A stretch of 64,000 nucleotides of DNA from positions 1,657,001 through 1,721,000 of the forward strand of contig NZ_JAUSXC010000001.1 of assembly GCF_030823405.1 (NCBI RefSeq). Reading direction: 5' to 3'. Positions 51,466 to 60,824 of the stretch are shown piece after piece (the stretch's first letter is position 1; every line of letters starts with the position of its first letter). This stretch comes from Chryseobacterium ginsenosidimutans. GTDB taxonomy: Bacteria; Bacteroidota; Bacteroidia; Flavobacteriales; Weeksellaceae. The position numbers and the translations under genes are program-made. The notes beneath the pieces were generated by a model that made no database searches, was not told the DNA's origin, and was given only the letters and a program-made list of their open reading frames with translations.

Positions 51466-53613
51466 TTAAATTCTCTCCAATTCATCCGCATCAATCGTAG
51501 TCTTGAAAGTTCCGTAATTCACAATTACTTTTTTTCTGGAAATCTTTTCAATCGTTCCCACACTTGTACTTCCTGTGATGCGAACACGTTGTCCGACTTT
51601 CATCCATACAGCGCGGTCTGTGATACGTTTTTCTTCAAGCTTTTCGTTGGTTTCTGAGATTTTTTCGATTACATCTTCTTTTTTCAGTTGTTGAGTTATC
51701 TTTCTTTTCACAACCTGAAGTCGCTTACTTTCGTCTTTGTCGGCACCAATTTTCCTGAACTTTTCCTGTTCCAGAATCTTCACAAAATCTTTCACAACAT
51801 CTTTCCTTGATTTTCCTTTTACATAACTGTCAATAAAACCTTCTATTTTGTTTCCAAACTGAAGTTTACGATGTTCCTCCTCATATAATTTCTGGAAATT
51901 GAAAAGTTTTTGCTGAAGCTGTTCGTTCAGTTTTTGCAGATTATCACGTTTGTCTTCAACGGAACCTTTTCTTTCGGCAAGATCGGTTTTCAGTTTTTCG
52001 ACTTCATATTTTTCCTGCTGAAGTTTTACAATCGTTTTATCAAGGTTTACAATATCATGTTCCACTTTTTTCTTCGCAGAATGAATGATAAATCTCGGAA
52101 TTTTATTTTTCTCTGCAACTTCAAACGTAAATGAACTTCCCGCCTGTCCGACTTCCAATTTATACATTGGTTCGAGCGTTTCTTCATTAAATAACATCGC
52201 TGCATTTTCCGCATTCGGAAGTTCTTCTATCACTAATTTGATATTGGTGTAATGCGTTGTAATAATCGCAAAACTCTTTTTATCATAGAAAAACTCAAGG
52301 AAACTTTCTGCCAAAGCTCCACCCAATTCAGGATCAGAACCTGTACCAAATTCATCGATCAGCAAAAGCGTGTTGGCGTCGGCTTCCCGAATGATTCCGC
52401 CCATTTTTTTCAATCTCGAAGAATAGGTCGAAAGATGATTCTCAATAGACTGATTATCACCAATATCAGTCATTATTTTATCAAAGAAGAACATTTCTGA
52501 TTTTGGATGCGTAGGAACCAAAATCCCACTCTGGATCATCAGTTGAAGTAATCCGACGGTTTTCAGTGTGATGGATTTTCCTCCTGCATTCGGTCCGGAA
52601 ATACAGATAATCCTGTTATGATCTGTTAGTGCTAAAGTTTGTGAGAAAATAGTTTTATTTTCTGCTTTATTTCTTAGAAACAATAAAGGATGGAAAGCTT
52701 CTCTTAATCGTAACGTTTTATGACGGTTGATTTTAGGTAAAACTCCGTTTATAAGTTCTGCAAATTTGGCTTTTGCTCTCGTTAAATCAAGATCAAAAAT
52801 ATAAGCCTGATATCTCCAGAGCTGAGGTTGAAATTCTGCTAATTCTCCTGTAAGCTGTCTTAAAATTTTATCAATTTCCTTTTTCTCTTCCTCTTCATTT
52901 TCCTTAAGTTTGAAGTAATGTTTTACAACACTGTCGGGCTGAATATAAGTAATAGAACCTGTTTTTGAAAGTCCTAAAACTCTTCCGGGAACTCTTTTCT
53001 TATAAGCCGATTTTACCGCTAAAACTCGTTGGTCTTCAATAATACTTTCGCGGATATCATCCAAAAAATCACTCTGCCCATAATTAAACAAAACACGATT
53101 GAAGTTTTCCGTGATTGCTTTTTTGGCATGTTGAATTTCTGTTCTCAAAGTTTTTAAAACCGGAGAAGCTTCGCTTTTTACTTCACCAAAACGGTTAAAA
53201 ACTTTATCAACTTTATCAATAATTTCTTTTTTGAATTCCAAAACAGAAACATCCTGTATTAAAGTGGGAAATGTTTCAGGCATTGTTGGAAAAAACTTTT
53301 GAAGTTTCCCGATTTGTTCTGTAATAGTCTTGATTCTTATGAAAGCGTTGTTTTCCAGACGATAATTTTCAATCAGGATTAATTTCAGCTCACTTTCAAT
53401 ATCTTCATATTCATTAAACGGAACTGCATTTGAACTTTCAAAACTCGACAGATATTCGGAAGTTTTTTTCAATGAAAGCTCTGCCTCGTCAATTTCCATC
53501 GGACGAAGTTGAAGAATTTTTTCTCTCGTTTTCGGAGAATACGCAAAAGGAGAAATCTCCGCGAGCAATTGCGGAAACTCTAATTCGTTTAAATCTTCTT
53601 TATTTATATACAC
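51466..53613 (-). CDS. MutS2-like protein lacking the Smr domain
   Basis: A 715-residue member of the MutS2 branch. The ATPase is intact: ISGPNAGGKSITLKT (Walker A), LLLIDEFGTGSDPELGGALAES (Walker B), and TTHY (switch). A long coiled coil follows (about 515-600) and a KOW-like C-terminus (WMKVGQRVRITGSTSVGTIEK). Canonical MutS2 has an additional Smr nuclease domain at the end; this one stops before it. Its role may be ribosome-collision or recombination control rather than mismatch repair. The start is a GTG only five bases or so after a TAAATTTG box. Confidence 0.8.
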   Translation of the reverse strand: MYINKEDLNELEFPQLLAEISPFAYSPKTREKILQLRPMEIDEAELSLKKTSEYLSSFESSNAVPFNEYEDIESELKLILIENYRLENNAFIRIKTITEQIGKLQKFFPTMPETFPTLIQDVSVLEFKKEIIDKVDKVFNRFGEVKSEASPVLKTLRTEIQHAKKAITENFNRVLFNYGQSDFLDDIRESIIEDQRVLAVKSAYKKRVPGRVLGLSKTGSITYIQPDSVVKHYFKLKENEEEEKKEIDKILRQLTGELAEFQPQLWRYQAYIFDLDLTRAKAKFAELINGVLPKINRHKTLRLREAFHPLLFLRNKAENKTIFSQTLALTDHNRIICISGPNAGGKSITLKTVGLLQLMIQSGILVPTHPKSEMFFFDKIMTDIGDNQSIENHLSTYSSRLKKMGGIIREADANTLLLIDEFGTGSDPELGGALAESFLEFFYDKKSFAIITTHYTNIKLVIEELPNAENAAMLFNEETLEPMYKLEVGQAGSSFTFEVAEKNKIPRFIIHSAKKKVEHDIVNLDKTIVKLQQEKYEVEKLKTDLAERKGSVEDKRDNLQKLNEQLQQKLFNFQKLYEEEHRKLQFGNKIEGFIDSYVKGKSRKDVVKDFVKILEQEKFRKIGADKDESKRLQVVKRKITQQLKKEDVIEKISETNEKLEEKRITDRAVWMKVGQRVRITGSTSVGTIEKISRKKVIVNYGTFKTTIDADELERI

Positions 53614-53677
53614 AATGCAAATTTAGTGAGAAAATGTGAATTTAATTTGAAAATGAGTTTGTTTACATTTTATTTAA

Positions 53678-53808
53678 CCACAAAAGTTCCAAAAGATTTT
53701 AAGACATTAGTTATTTTAAGATATAGTTTTTGAAAGATCTTTGATTTTTGTTCTTTTATGAACTTTTGATTACTTTAATTCCAATAAAATCTTTTGTGGC
53801 TAGAATCT
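53678..53808. repeat. Candidate MITE-like intergenic element, copy A
   Basis: Ends CCACAAAAG...AAAAGATTTT and AAAATCTTTTGTGG form an imperfect inverted repeat around about 100 bases of non-coding AT-rich DNA. A related layout is found at 63412-63568. Confidence 0.45.
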
Positions 53809-53836
53809 ATAAGTTTAATTAGTAATTTTGAAAATT

Positions 53837-54346
53837 ATGAAACTAGAAACCGAAAGATTACTATTAAAAGAAATCGACGAAAGTAACGTTGAAGATATTT
53901 TGAAGATTCGAAGTAATGAAATTATAAACCAGTTTGTGCAGAGAAATTCGCCAAAAAACAATTACGATGCACTGCAGTTTATTTTAACGATTAAAGAAAA
54001 GACAAGAAATAATAAAACATTTTATTGGGGTATTTCTTTGAAAGATCAACCGGATATCATCGGAACAATTTGTCTCTGGAAATTCACGGAAGATCGGAAA
54101 ACGGCAGAAGTCGGCTATGAGTTATTGCCCGATTATCACAGAAAAGGAATTATGTCGGATGCGTTGACTGCAGTTGTAAATTTTGGTTTTAATGATTTAG
54201 ATTTGCAGGAAATTGTCGCAATGACCAATAAATTTAATGAAAACTCAAAAGGTCTTCTTTTAAAACATGATTTTATCTTGGAAGAGGGAAGGGAAGATGA
54301 AGGTTTTCCGGATAATCTTGTTTTTAGTTTGAAGAAAAACGTATAA
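53837..54346 (+). CDS. GNAT acetyltransferase, RimJ/RimL type
   Basis: A 169-residue GNAT enzyme of the RimJ/RimL subgroup: the N-terminal LETERLLLKEI, AEVGYELLPDYHRKGIMSDALTAVVNFGF (acetyl-CoA loop) and MTNKFNENSKGLLLKHDF. The ATG at 53837 is taken rather than the TTG at 53828. The target, often the N-terminus of a protein, is not known. It stands alone between a repeat and ung. Confidence 0.82.
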   Translation: MKLETERLLLKEIDESNVEDILKIRSNEIINQFVQRNSPKNNYDALQFILTIKEKTRNNKTFYWGISLKDQPDIIGTICLWKFTEDRKTAEVGYELLPDYHRKGIMSDALTAVVNFGFNDLDLQEIVAMTNKFNENSKGLLLKHDFILEEGREDEGFPDNLVFSLKKNV

Positions 54347-54465
54347 TTTTGTTATTTAATAAAAGAGTTTATTCATTAACATAATAATCAATCGCTCATC
54401 AGAACATTCAAACAAATTAAGATTTAGAACTGAAACCTATTAATTAACTTTTATCACCAAGACTT

Positions 54466-55107
54466 ATGACCTGGACAGAAATATTAGCACCAATAAAAAA
54501 AACAGAATACTTTATTAACCTTTGGGAGAAGGTAAAAGAAGAATATGCAACAACAAAAGTTTTTCCACCAAAAAGTCAGATTTTCAGAGCATTGGAAATT
54601 ACGCCTTTTGATGATGTTGAAGTTGTGATTATAGGTCAAGATCCTTATCATAATGATTATCAGGCAAATGGATTGTGTTTTTCTGTTTCGGAACAGGTTA
54701 CAGCTCCGCCATCTCTTAAAAATATTTTTATAGAACTTAAAAACGATATCGGAGTTGAAAGAACCTCAAAAGAATTGGATGATTGGGGAAAACAGGGTGT
54801 TTTGTTATTAAATGCAACGCTAACGGTTCGGGCACATTCTCCAAATTCTCATAAAGATTTGGGTTGGGAAAAGTTCACTAATTTTATTATTAAAGAAATT
54901 TCGGATAAAAAAGAAAATGTGGTTTTCGTGTTATGGGGAGCTTTTGCACAAAAAAAAGCCGAACTCATTGATCCGGCTAAACATTTTATTTTAAAATCTG
55001 CACATCCGTCACCATTTTCTGTTCACAGAGGGTTTTTCGGAAGCAAACCATTTTCTAAAATTAATGAATATTTGATTTCAAAAGGGAAAAAGCCTATTTC
55101 GTGGTAG
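54466..55107 (+). CDS. ung: Uracil-DNA glycosylase
   Basis: A 213-residue family 1 uracil-DNA glycosylase that removes uracil from DNA to start base-excision repair. Key motifs: IGQDPYHNDYQANGLCFSV (catalytic Asp in GQDPYH), LLNATLTVRAHSPNSH (uracil pocket Asn), and SAHPSPFSVHRGFFG (minor-groove intercalation loop). The length is normal. The 3' end overlaps the end of the convergent lipoprotein gene by 14 bases. Confidence 0.95.
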   Translation: MTWTEILAPIKKTEYFINLWEKVKEEYATTKVFPPKSQIFRALEITPFDDVEVVIIGQDPYHNDYQANGLCFSVSEQVTAPPSLKNIFIELKNDIGVERTSKELDDWGKQGVLLLNATLTVRAHSPNSHKDLGWEKFTNFIIKEISDKKENVVFVLWGAFAQKKAELIDPAKHFILKSAHPSPFSVHRGFFGSKPFSKINEYLISKGKKPISW

Positions 55108-55591
55108 TATTTTCTCCTGATTTTTTAATTGTAATTCCGATTTTATATTTGCCGTTTAATGCTTTTGCACCTTCTTCCGCTCCGGGATAAGGCTGCACGT
55201 CGGCTAAAGAAATCGTATATCCATTGAAATCTGCAGATTTGTTATAATTTCTTCCTTTATTATCCATGCTTGCAAGATTCAAAGTCATCGGTCGTGTTGC
55301 AGTTCCCATCACTTCAACTTGTGCTACGGCAACTCCGGCCCAGATGCAGGTAACATCTTTCGGACAGCGGCTGTCTTCAGAAATTCCTTTGAAAGTAACA
55401 TTCATTTGATATTCTTTCAAGAATTTGTTTTCACCTTCATTCAAATATATTATTTCACCGTCTTTGTTGGCGGTTTTAGTGTTTTCCGTTTTTTCCACAT
55501 TAACTTTTGTTGAAGTTTTTGTTTCTTTTTGAGCATTACAGTTGATTAAAAACAATAATCCCAAACTTAGTATAGAGATTTTATGTAGCAT
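55094..55591 (-). CDS. Lipoprotein of unknown function
   Basis: About 165 residues with a lipoprotein signal (LGLLFLINCNAQ), a Thr/Lys linker, and a beta-rich domain containing CPKDVTCIWAGVAVAQVEV, where two Cys lie close together. It resembles secreted proteins with the pattern SRCPxDVxCxWAG seen in many Bacteroidota. The ATG at 55591 fits the signal best; another ATG at 55612, overlapping the upstream gene, is possible. Confidence 0.65.
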   Translation of the reverse strand: MLHKISILSLGLLFLINCNAQKETKTSTKVNVEKTENTKTANKDGEIIYLNEGENKFLKEYQMNVTFKGISEDSRCPKDVTCIWAGVAVAQVEVMGTATRPMTLNLASMDNKGRNYNKSADFNGYTISLADVQPYPGAEEGAKALNGKYKIGITIKKSGENTTTK

Positions 55592-55601
55592 GATTTTCTT
55601 T

Positions 55602-56093
55602 TTAAATAACATTTAGCATATCCAATACTACAACCAAAAACATTGCCACACCTACCACAAGGCTAAAACCTGTTCCATAAATAAATCCGATAAAAGCTCC
55701 TTTTGTTGATTTCCAGGCCTTGTTCATGTCTTTACTGTCATGAAGAAGTTCACCGATAAAAACTCCTGCAAACATCCCGACTAGAAATCCTAAGGGGATC
55801 GGTAAAAATATTCCGACAATAGTTCCAACGATAGATCCTATGCTTCCCCAACGAGTTCCTCCATACTTTTGATTGGTCTTGGCTGGAATTACATAACTTA
55901 AAACAATTGAAATAACAGTCAGGATTCCAAATGCCCAAATATAGATTATCGACAAATCCGAATCTGTCCCGAATTTATAAATTAACAAGCCGCAAATACT
56001 CAATAATAATCCCGGTAAAACAGGAAGAAAAGTTCCTAACATTCCTAAAAATAAAAGGATGAGGCAGAGTATATTGATTAATGTTGTATCCAT
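55602..56093 (-). CDS. DUF456 membrane protein
   Basis: A roughly 163-residue protein with four membrane helices and the Gly-rich pattern of DUF456 (LGMLGTFLPVLPG; GSIGSIVGTIVGIFLPIPLGFLVGMFAGVFIGEL). Function is unknown. The ATG at 56093 is taken, as the frame's further upstream part lies in the preceding terminator. It ends where the lipoprotein gene begins, so the two may be co-transcribed. Confidence 0.8.
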   Translation of the reverse strand: MDTTLINILCLILLFLGMLGTFLPVLPGLLLSICGLLIYKFGTDSDLSIIYIWAFGILTVISIVLSYVIPAKTNQKYGGTRWGSIGSIVGTIVGIFLPIPLGFLVGMFAGVFIGELLHDSKDMNKAWKSTKGAFIGFIYGTGFSLVVGVAMFLVVVLDMLNVI

Positions 56094-56116
56094 TCTTAAT
56101 AATTTATATGCAAGAT

Positions 56117-56147
56117 ATAAAAAAAGTGGCTTCATAAAAGCCACTTC
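56117..56147 (-). terminator. Terminator of the 57.3 kb lipoprotein gene
   Basis: Stem AAGTGGCTT/AAGCCACTT with a five-base loop; seven T follow on the minus strand, 23 bases past the stop at 56170. Confidence 0.9.
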
Positions 56148-56169
56148 CATGTTTAAGCTGAAGTTTTTA

Positions 56170-57351
56170 TTATAGGTTTAAGATTACATATTGAAGAATT
56201 CCGCCGGCGTTTCCAATATTTCCTGTCGCATGATTATGGAAAGTCGTGTAATAAATATACCCACTGCTTGCAGATCCTGAGCAGGCACCTACTGTTGCCC
56301 CTAAAGCAACCAGATAGGGAACCAGCACTTGAGGAACCGAAATACTGATCTGGATATTTCCGGGAAGGGTAATACAAACCGTTGTGAATGTTGTAGTTGG
56401 TGCATTTCCTATCGGAGTAGTCGGAACTCCTGTTGCTGTAAAATGATTGGTTCTGATCATCAAAGCATCATTCGATGAAGTTTCTTTCACTAATACTTCC
56501 CAATATGCCGGGTCGTAATTCGTTATTTTCTGCCATGCGCCTAAATCGTAATCAATACTAAGGGTATTGAATCCCAGAGCTGTTGTAAGTCCTGCATTAT
56601 TTACCGTAGCGCCTACTGGTCCTACATTTCCGATGTTTTTAGAGCATAATTTTGTATCAGGAACAAATCCTCCTGCAAGTGAACAGTTAGTGGTATTAGT
56701 TGTTCCACCTACTAAGTACGCAACATCCCAGTCTGAAGCATAAATACTTCCTCCGTTAGCAACGAAAGTAGCTAAATTAGTATCAATTACAGAGTAAAGA
56801 GTTGGATTTGAAGAGTAATTATTTCTTGAGCCACAGTTAAGAAATATGATGTCATACTGTGCAACAGTAGTTAGGTTGGCGAGATCATTATTGGTGATTT
56901 CTGTCGCAGTATATCCTAAAGTCTGAATAATATCTTCAATTTTATCATACGTTCCTTTTACGTAAGCAATTTTTGCAACCTGATTCAGTTTGGTTTGATT
57001 CGTTTCGAGGTTTAAAGTTTCATTATTTTTTACATTGGCAGAAATTTCTGTACGGAAATTGCTTCCGTTACCCGTTTGAATATGAATGGTGTGATTTCCA
57101 ACCGGAGCCTCCAAAGTGAAATTACCGTCTGCGTCAGAAGTTGTGTAATAGATTTTATACTTGTCATCAAAAGTGAAAATTGAAGCACCTCCAATAGGCT
57201 TGGTTGCATTTTGTGACATTACTTTTCCGGTCACTTTTCCTGTTTTAACAGAATTATCAATAGTAATTTCTGCAGCAGTATCAGGATCTGAACGACAGGC
57301 TCCCAATGATAACAGAACAATGAAAATAAATAGTAAGTTAAGCTTTCTCAT
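56170..57351 (-). CDS. Lipoprotein with carboxypeptidase-like domain
   Basis: A 393-residue lipoprotein (lipobox SLGAC). After a linker comes a carboxypeptidase regulatory-like domain (about 37-115; KVTGKVMSQNATKPIGGASIFTF, DADGNFTLEAPVGNHTI). The rest (about 125-393) begins AKIAYVKGTYDKIEDIIQTLGY, followed by YDIIFLNCGSR and FVANGGSIYASDWDVAYLV, resembling a glutamine-amidotransferase-like (ThuA-type) fold. It should sit on the cell surface or in the periplasm. A dedicated terminator follows it. The function is unknown. Confidence 0.7.
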   Translation of the reverse strand: MRKLNLLFIFIVLLSLGACRSDPDTAAEITIDNSVKTGKVTGKVMSQNATKPIGGASIFTFDDKYKIYYTTSDADGNFTLEAPVGNHTIHIQTGNGSNFRTEISANVKNNETLNLETNQTKLNQVAKIAYVKGTYDKIEDIIQTLGYTATEITNNDLANLTTVAQYDIIFLNCGSRNNYSSNPTLYSVIDTNLATFVANGGSIYASDWDVAYLVGGTTNTTNCSLAGGFVPDTKLCSKNIGNVGPVGATVNNAGLTTALGFNTLSIDYDLGAWQKITNYDPAYWEVLVKETSSNDALMIRTNHFTATGVPTTPIGNAPTTTFTTVCITLPGNIQISISVPQVLVPYLVALGATVGACSGSASSGYIYYTTFHNHATGNIGNAGGILQYVILNL

Positions 57352-57481
57352 AAATTATAGTTTTTGTATTAGAATACTAAATTAATGATTTTATTATTAA
57401 TTTGGTTTTTATTTTGCAATTATTTTAAATAATCTTTAATTATTTGTGTTGAATGTTGTTGAAAATTCCTCTATTATTAAG

Positions 57482-57511
57482 TTTGAAGTGAATCTAAATT
57501 TATTAAATTTG
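57482..57511 (+). promoter_or_regulatory. Promoter of the MscS gene
   Basis: TTTG, 18 bases, TAAATTTG, an exact consensus match. The -7 box ends only five bases before the start codon at 57517, so the mRNA would have almost no leader. Confidence 0.7.
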
Positions 57512-57516
57512 CTATA

Positions 57517-58776
57517 ATGAACGATCAATTAGAAGAAACAAAAGACTTTTTGCAGGAATTGAGCGAACCTCTTTACCGATATATCAGCCGTATATCTCCT
57601 ACGGGGCTAGACTGGGTGTTTCATATCATCGTAAAAATAATTTTATTATGTGCGATTTTTCTAGTTATTGATTTTATTCTTAAGATTATAATCAACAGTG
57701 TTTTCCGTATTTTTCACAACAAGGAAAAATATCCTATAGTCAATTCGGTGTATGAGTCCAAAATTACCAATTCCATTGCCCATCTTTTTGCGCTTTTAAT
57801 CGTTGGCAGCATCCACGAATCCATATTCTCAGGAGCTTTGGTAAAAACAACACAGTTTCTGATAAGATCTGTAAATCTGGGACTTGTAATGATCTTTGCC
57901 GGAATGCTGTACAGATCTTTAACAGCATTCAGAAATTATTTTGTGATTAAGCAGGATTTCTACAAAATCATGGCGTTGAATGCTATTTCCGAAACCATGA
58001 GGATTTTAGGGATTTTTATATTTTCTGTAGTAGGAATCTGTGTAATTTTCGGGATAAAAGGAACTACAATTGTTGGAAGTCTGGGAGCCATTACGGCGGT
58101 TTTGGTGTTGGTTTTCAGAGACACCATTTTAGGGTTTGTAACAGGAATTCATGTCGCCACCTCAAAGAACCTGAAAGTTGGAGACTGGGTGAGTATTCAA
58201 AAGTATAATGTAGAAGGAAATATTGCGGAAATCAACCTTCTTACGACGAGAATTAATAATTTTGATAAAACTTTTTCCACTATTCCCACGTACGATTTGA
58301 TGACTACCGAGATTAAAAATCTGCAGGTAATTTCTGAAACTAATGCCAGAAGAATAAAAAAATCAATACATTTTAATATCAACTCATTTAAATTTCTCGA
58401 AGATGAAGATATTGAACAGTTGAAAAATATTAACTTAATTTCAGATTATCTTGAAAAAAAGACTACCGAATTAAGGGAAGAAAAGGAAAGTATGAAGCAT
58501 AAAGATGAGATTGTTAATGGCAGGCAACTTACCAATATTGGTGTTTTCAGATATTATGCCCAGAAATATATTGAGAAAATTCCGGAATTGGATAAAGAAG
58601 GACCTATTATCGTTCGTCAGCTTAATATTACTCCGCAAGGCTTACCTTTGGAAGTGTATGCTTTCACGACTAATACCGAATGGATACGTTTTGAAGAGAT
58701 TCAAGCCGATATTTTTGACCACTTATTGGTTGCTTCAAAAGAATTTGGTCTACAGGTAATGCAGGTTAAAATTTAA
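57517..58776 (+). CDS. MscS-family mechanosensitive channel, YbdG-like
   Basis: A 419-residue channel of the miniconductance type. Five or so helices (about 20-200) precede the pore-lining GSLGAITAVLVLVFRDTILGFVTGI, followed by the beta-domain VGDWVSIQKYNVEGNIAEI and a long cytoplasmic cage. It releases solutes on osmotic downshock. The sequence around RINNFDKTFSTIPTYDLMTTEIKN is typical of the YbdG subgroup. It is a single-gene unit. Confidence 0.88.
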   Translation: MNDQLEETKDFLQELSEPLYRYISRISPTGLDWVFHIIVKIILLCAIFLVIDFILKIIINSVFRIFHNKEKYPIVNSVYESKITNSIAHLFALLIVGSIHESIFSGALVKTTQFLIRSVNLGLVMIFAGMLYRSLTAFRNYFVIKQDFYKIMALNAISETMRILGIFIFSVVGICVIFGIKGTTIVGSLGAITAVLVLVFRDTILGFVTGIHVATSKNLKVGDWVSIQKYNVEGNIAEINLLTTRINNFDKTFSTIPTYDLMTTEIKNLQVISETNARRIKKSIHFNINSFKFLEDEDIEQLKNINLISDYLEKKTTELREEKESMKHKDEIVNGRQLTNIGVFRYYAQKYIEKIPELDKEGPIIVRQLNITPQGLPLEVYAFTTNTEWIRFEEIQADIFDHLLVASKEFGLQVMQVKI

Positions 58777-58864
58777 AAGAAATAATTTTAATAAGAAACT
58801 AAGTTGAAGTTAAAGTTTTACATTTTTTCAACTTATAAATCTAGTTTCTAACATCTTAATAAAA

Positions 58865-59584
58865 ATGACAAAACTAAGTGTAAACATTAATAAAATTGCA
58901 ACGATAAGAAATGCAAGAGGAGGCGAAACGCCAAGTGTAACGGAAGCTGCAATTAAAATTCAGGAATTTGGCGGACAGGGAATTACGATTCACCCAAGAC
59001 CCGATGAAAGACACATTACAAGAAAAGATGTTTATGACCTGAAACCTTTGGTAACTACAGAATTTAATATCGAAGGAAATCCTCACCGTTCGTTTATTGA
59101 TATGGTTTTGGAAGTGAAACCGGAGCAGGTAACTTTGGTTCCTGATGCAGATGATGCCATTACTTCAAACGCTGGTTGGGATACAAAAAAGCATCTTGAT
59201 TTTCTCACAGAAATTATCGCTGAATTTAAAAATGCAGGCATCCGTACCTCAATCTTCCTTGATCCTACACCGGAGTTGGTAGAATATGCTGCAAAAAGTG
59301 GTGCAGACAGAATCGAACTTTACACAGAAGCGTATGCTAAAAATTATTTGGTTAATAAAGAAGAAGCATTAAAGCCTTATTATGATACTGCTGTTATTGC
59401 TGCCGATTTTGGATTGGGAGTTAATGCCGGCCACGATTTAAGCTTAGAAAATTTAAAATATTTTGCAGACAATATTCCGAATTTATTGGAAGTTTCCATC
59501 GGGCATGCTTTGGTTTCTGAAGCGTTGTATATGGGATTGGAAAATACAGTTCAGGCATATTTGAAAAGACTGGCAAAATGGTAA
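58865..59584 (+). CDS. pdxJ: Pyridoxine 5'-phosphate synthase
   Basis: A 239-residue TIM-barrel enzyme that joins 3-amino-2-oxopropyl phosphate and deoxyxylulose 5-phosphate in vitamin B6 synthesis. Motifs: LSVNINKIATIRNARGG at the start, TIHPRPDERHI (catalytic His), PEQVTLVPD, and VNAGHDLSLENL and SIGHALVSEAL for phosphate binding. The length and order are complete. An esterase gene follows. Confidence 0.95.
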   Translation: MTKLSVNINKIATIRNARGGETPSVTEAAIKIQEFGGQGITIHPRPDERHITRKDVYDLKPLVTTEFNIEGNPHRSFIDMVLEVKPEQVTLVPDADDAITSNAGWDTKKHLDFLTEIIAEFKNAGIRTSIFLDPTPELVEYAAKSGADRIELYTEAYAKNYLVNKEEALKPYYDTAVIAADFGLGVNAGHDLSLENLKYFADNIPNLLEVSIGHALVSEALYMGLENTVQAYLKRLAKW

Positions 59585-59656
59585 TTTAACAAGGTGTTAT
59601 TAGACTGGAAATATAAAAGTTATTTGTTGTCTAGAATCTTTTATCTTAAAAAACTT

Positions 59657-60436
59657 ATGGAAATTTTAAATTCAAAAATATTTGGTGAAAATCTTTCGTC
59701 AACACCACTTCTAGTATTTCATGGCTTATTCGGAATGCTTGATAACTGGGGAAGTTTCGGTAAAGATCTTGGAGAATTTTTACCTGTTCATTTGATTGAT
59801 CTCAGAAATCACGGAAGAAGTTTTCATTCGGATGAGATGTCACATGATGATCTTGCGGATGACATTCTTCGTTATATGGATCATTACGGGATGGAAAAAG
59901 CTCATATTCTGGGACATTCTTTGGGTGGAAAAGCAGTGATGCAGTTTGCAATAAAGTATCCTGAAAAAGTTGAAAAACTGATTGTTGTGGATATTTCTCC
60001 AAAAGCGTATCCTCCACATCATCAGGGGATTATCAAAGCTTTAGAAACCGTTGATTTTAATACAGTTAATTCCAGAAATGAAGTGGAAGCTGTTTTAAGT
60101 CAATATATTCCGGAAAAATCTACCATACAGTTTTTAACGAAGAATTTGTATTGGGATGATAATAAAAAGCTGAACTGGAGATTTAATCTTAAAACTTTAT
60201 CTGAAAAGTATAATCAGTTTGTTTCTAATGCCATAAAGTTTGGTGTTTTTGAAGGCGAAACTTTATTTATTGCCGGTGCTAAATCAAATTACATTCTTCC
60301 TCAGGACGAATATGCAATTAAACAACAATTCCCAAAAGCTAAAATTGTAACAGTGAAAAATGCAGGACATTGGGTTCAGGCAGAAAATCCTGTTGATTTT
60401 GCTAACATAGTTAAAGAATTTTTGAATATTGATTGA
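59657..60436 (+). CDS. Alpha/beta hydrolase, YbfF-like esterase
   Basis: A 259-residue alpha/beta hydrolase: oxyanion segment LLVFHGLFGMLDNWG, nucleophile elbow LGHSLGGKA (Ser), acid near VVDIS, and catalytic His in NAGHWVQAENP. It is nearest the YbfF/acyl-CoA esterase group. The ATG at 59657 is used; the frame extends upstream from a TTG without support. Probably co-transcribed with pdxJ. Substrate unknown. Confidence 0.82.
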   Translation: MEILNSKIFGENLSSTPLLVFHGLFGMLDNWGSFGKDLGEFLPVHLIDLRNHGRSFHSDEMSHDDLADDILRYMDHYGMEKAHILGHSLGGKAVMQFAIKYPEKVEKLIVVDISPKAYPPHHQGIIKALETVDFNTVNSRNEVEAVLSQYIPEKSTIQFLTKNLYWDDNKKLNWRFNLKTLSEKYNQFVSNAIKFGVFEGETLFIAGAKSNYILPQDEYAIKQQFPKAKIVTVKNAGHWVQAENPVDFANIVKEFLNID

Positions 60437-60552
60437 AATAATGTTGTTATTTGTTTGAATTTGTTAAAGTTTTCTTAAAATGAAAGTTTATTCTTCTTTG
60501 TGTGAATTTTTTTTAATACTTTAGATTTTCTAAATCATTAAAAATAAATACT

Positions 60553-60786
60553 ATGGAAAAGAAAAACAAAAAGCCATTCTTCGCTTCTTTTTTAGAAAAA
60601 CAGATCCAAGATCCTGAAAAAATCAAAGGGGGAGGAACAATTACTTCTGCATTGCAGGATAATACAACAGCGTCGCTTAAAGACAGCATTACTTCAGCTC
60701 TGTTGGATAATGTTACAAAACCGGGAAGCGACAATGTTACCATGAAATATCCATCAGACGGAGACGAGGGTGGAAATGAAGTCTAA
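60553..60786 (+). CDS. Microviridin-type graspetide precursor 1
   Basis: A 77-residue precursor. The leader helix KKPFFASFLEKQ (residues 6-17) matches the PFFARFLE recognition motif of microviridin precursors. It is followed by KIKGGG (24-28). The core ends in TMKYPSDGDE (63-72), the microviridin consensus in which Thr/Ser and Lys side chains are joined to Asp/Glu. Upstream, T-x4-D units recur exactly every eight residues (Thr 31, 39, 47, 55; Asp 36, 44, 52, 60), suggesting extra ester rings. It is the first of three tandem paralogues. Confidence 0.9.
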   Translation: MEKKNKKPFFASFLEKQIQDPEKIKGGGTITSALQDNTTASLKDSITSALLDNVTKPGSDNVTMKYPSDGDEGGNEV

Positions 60787-60824
60787 AAAAACTTAACCAT
60801 ATTAACAATTCAAATTACAACATT

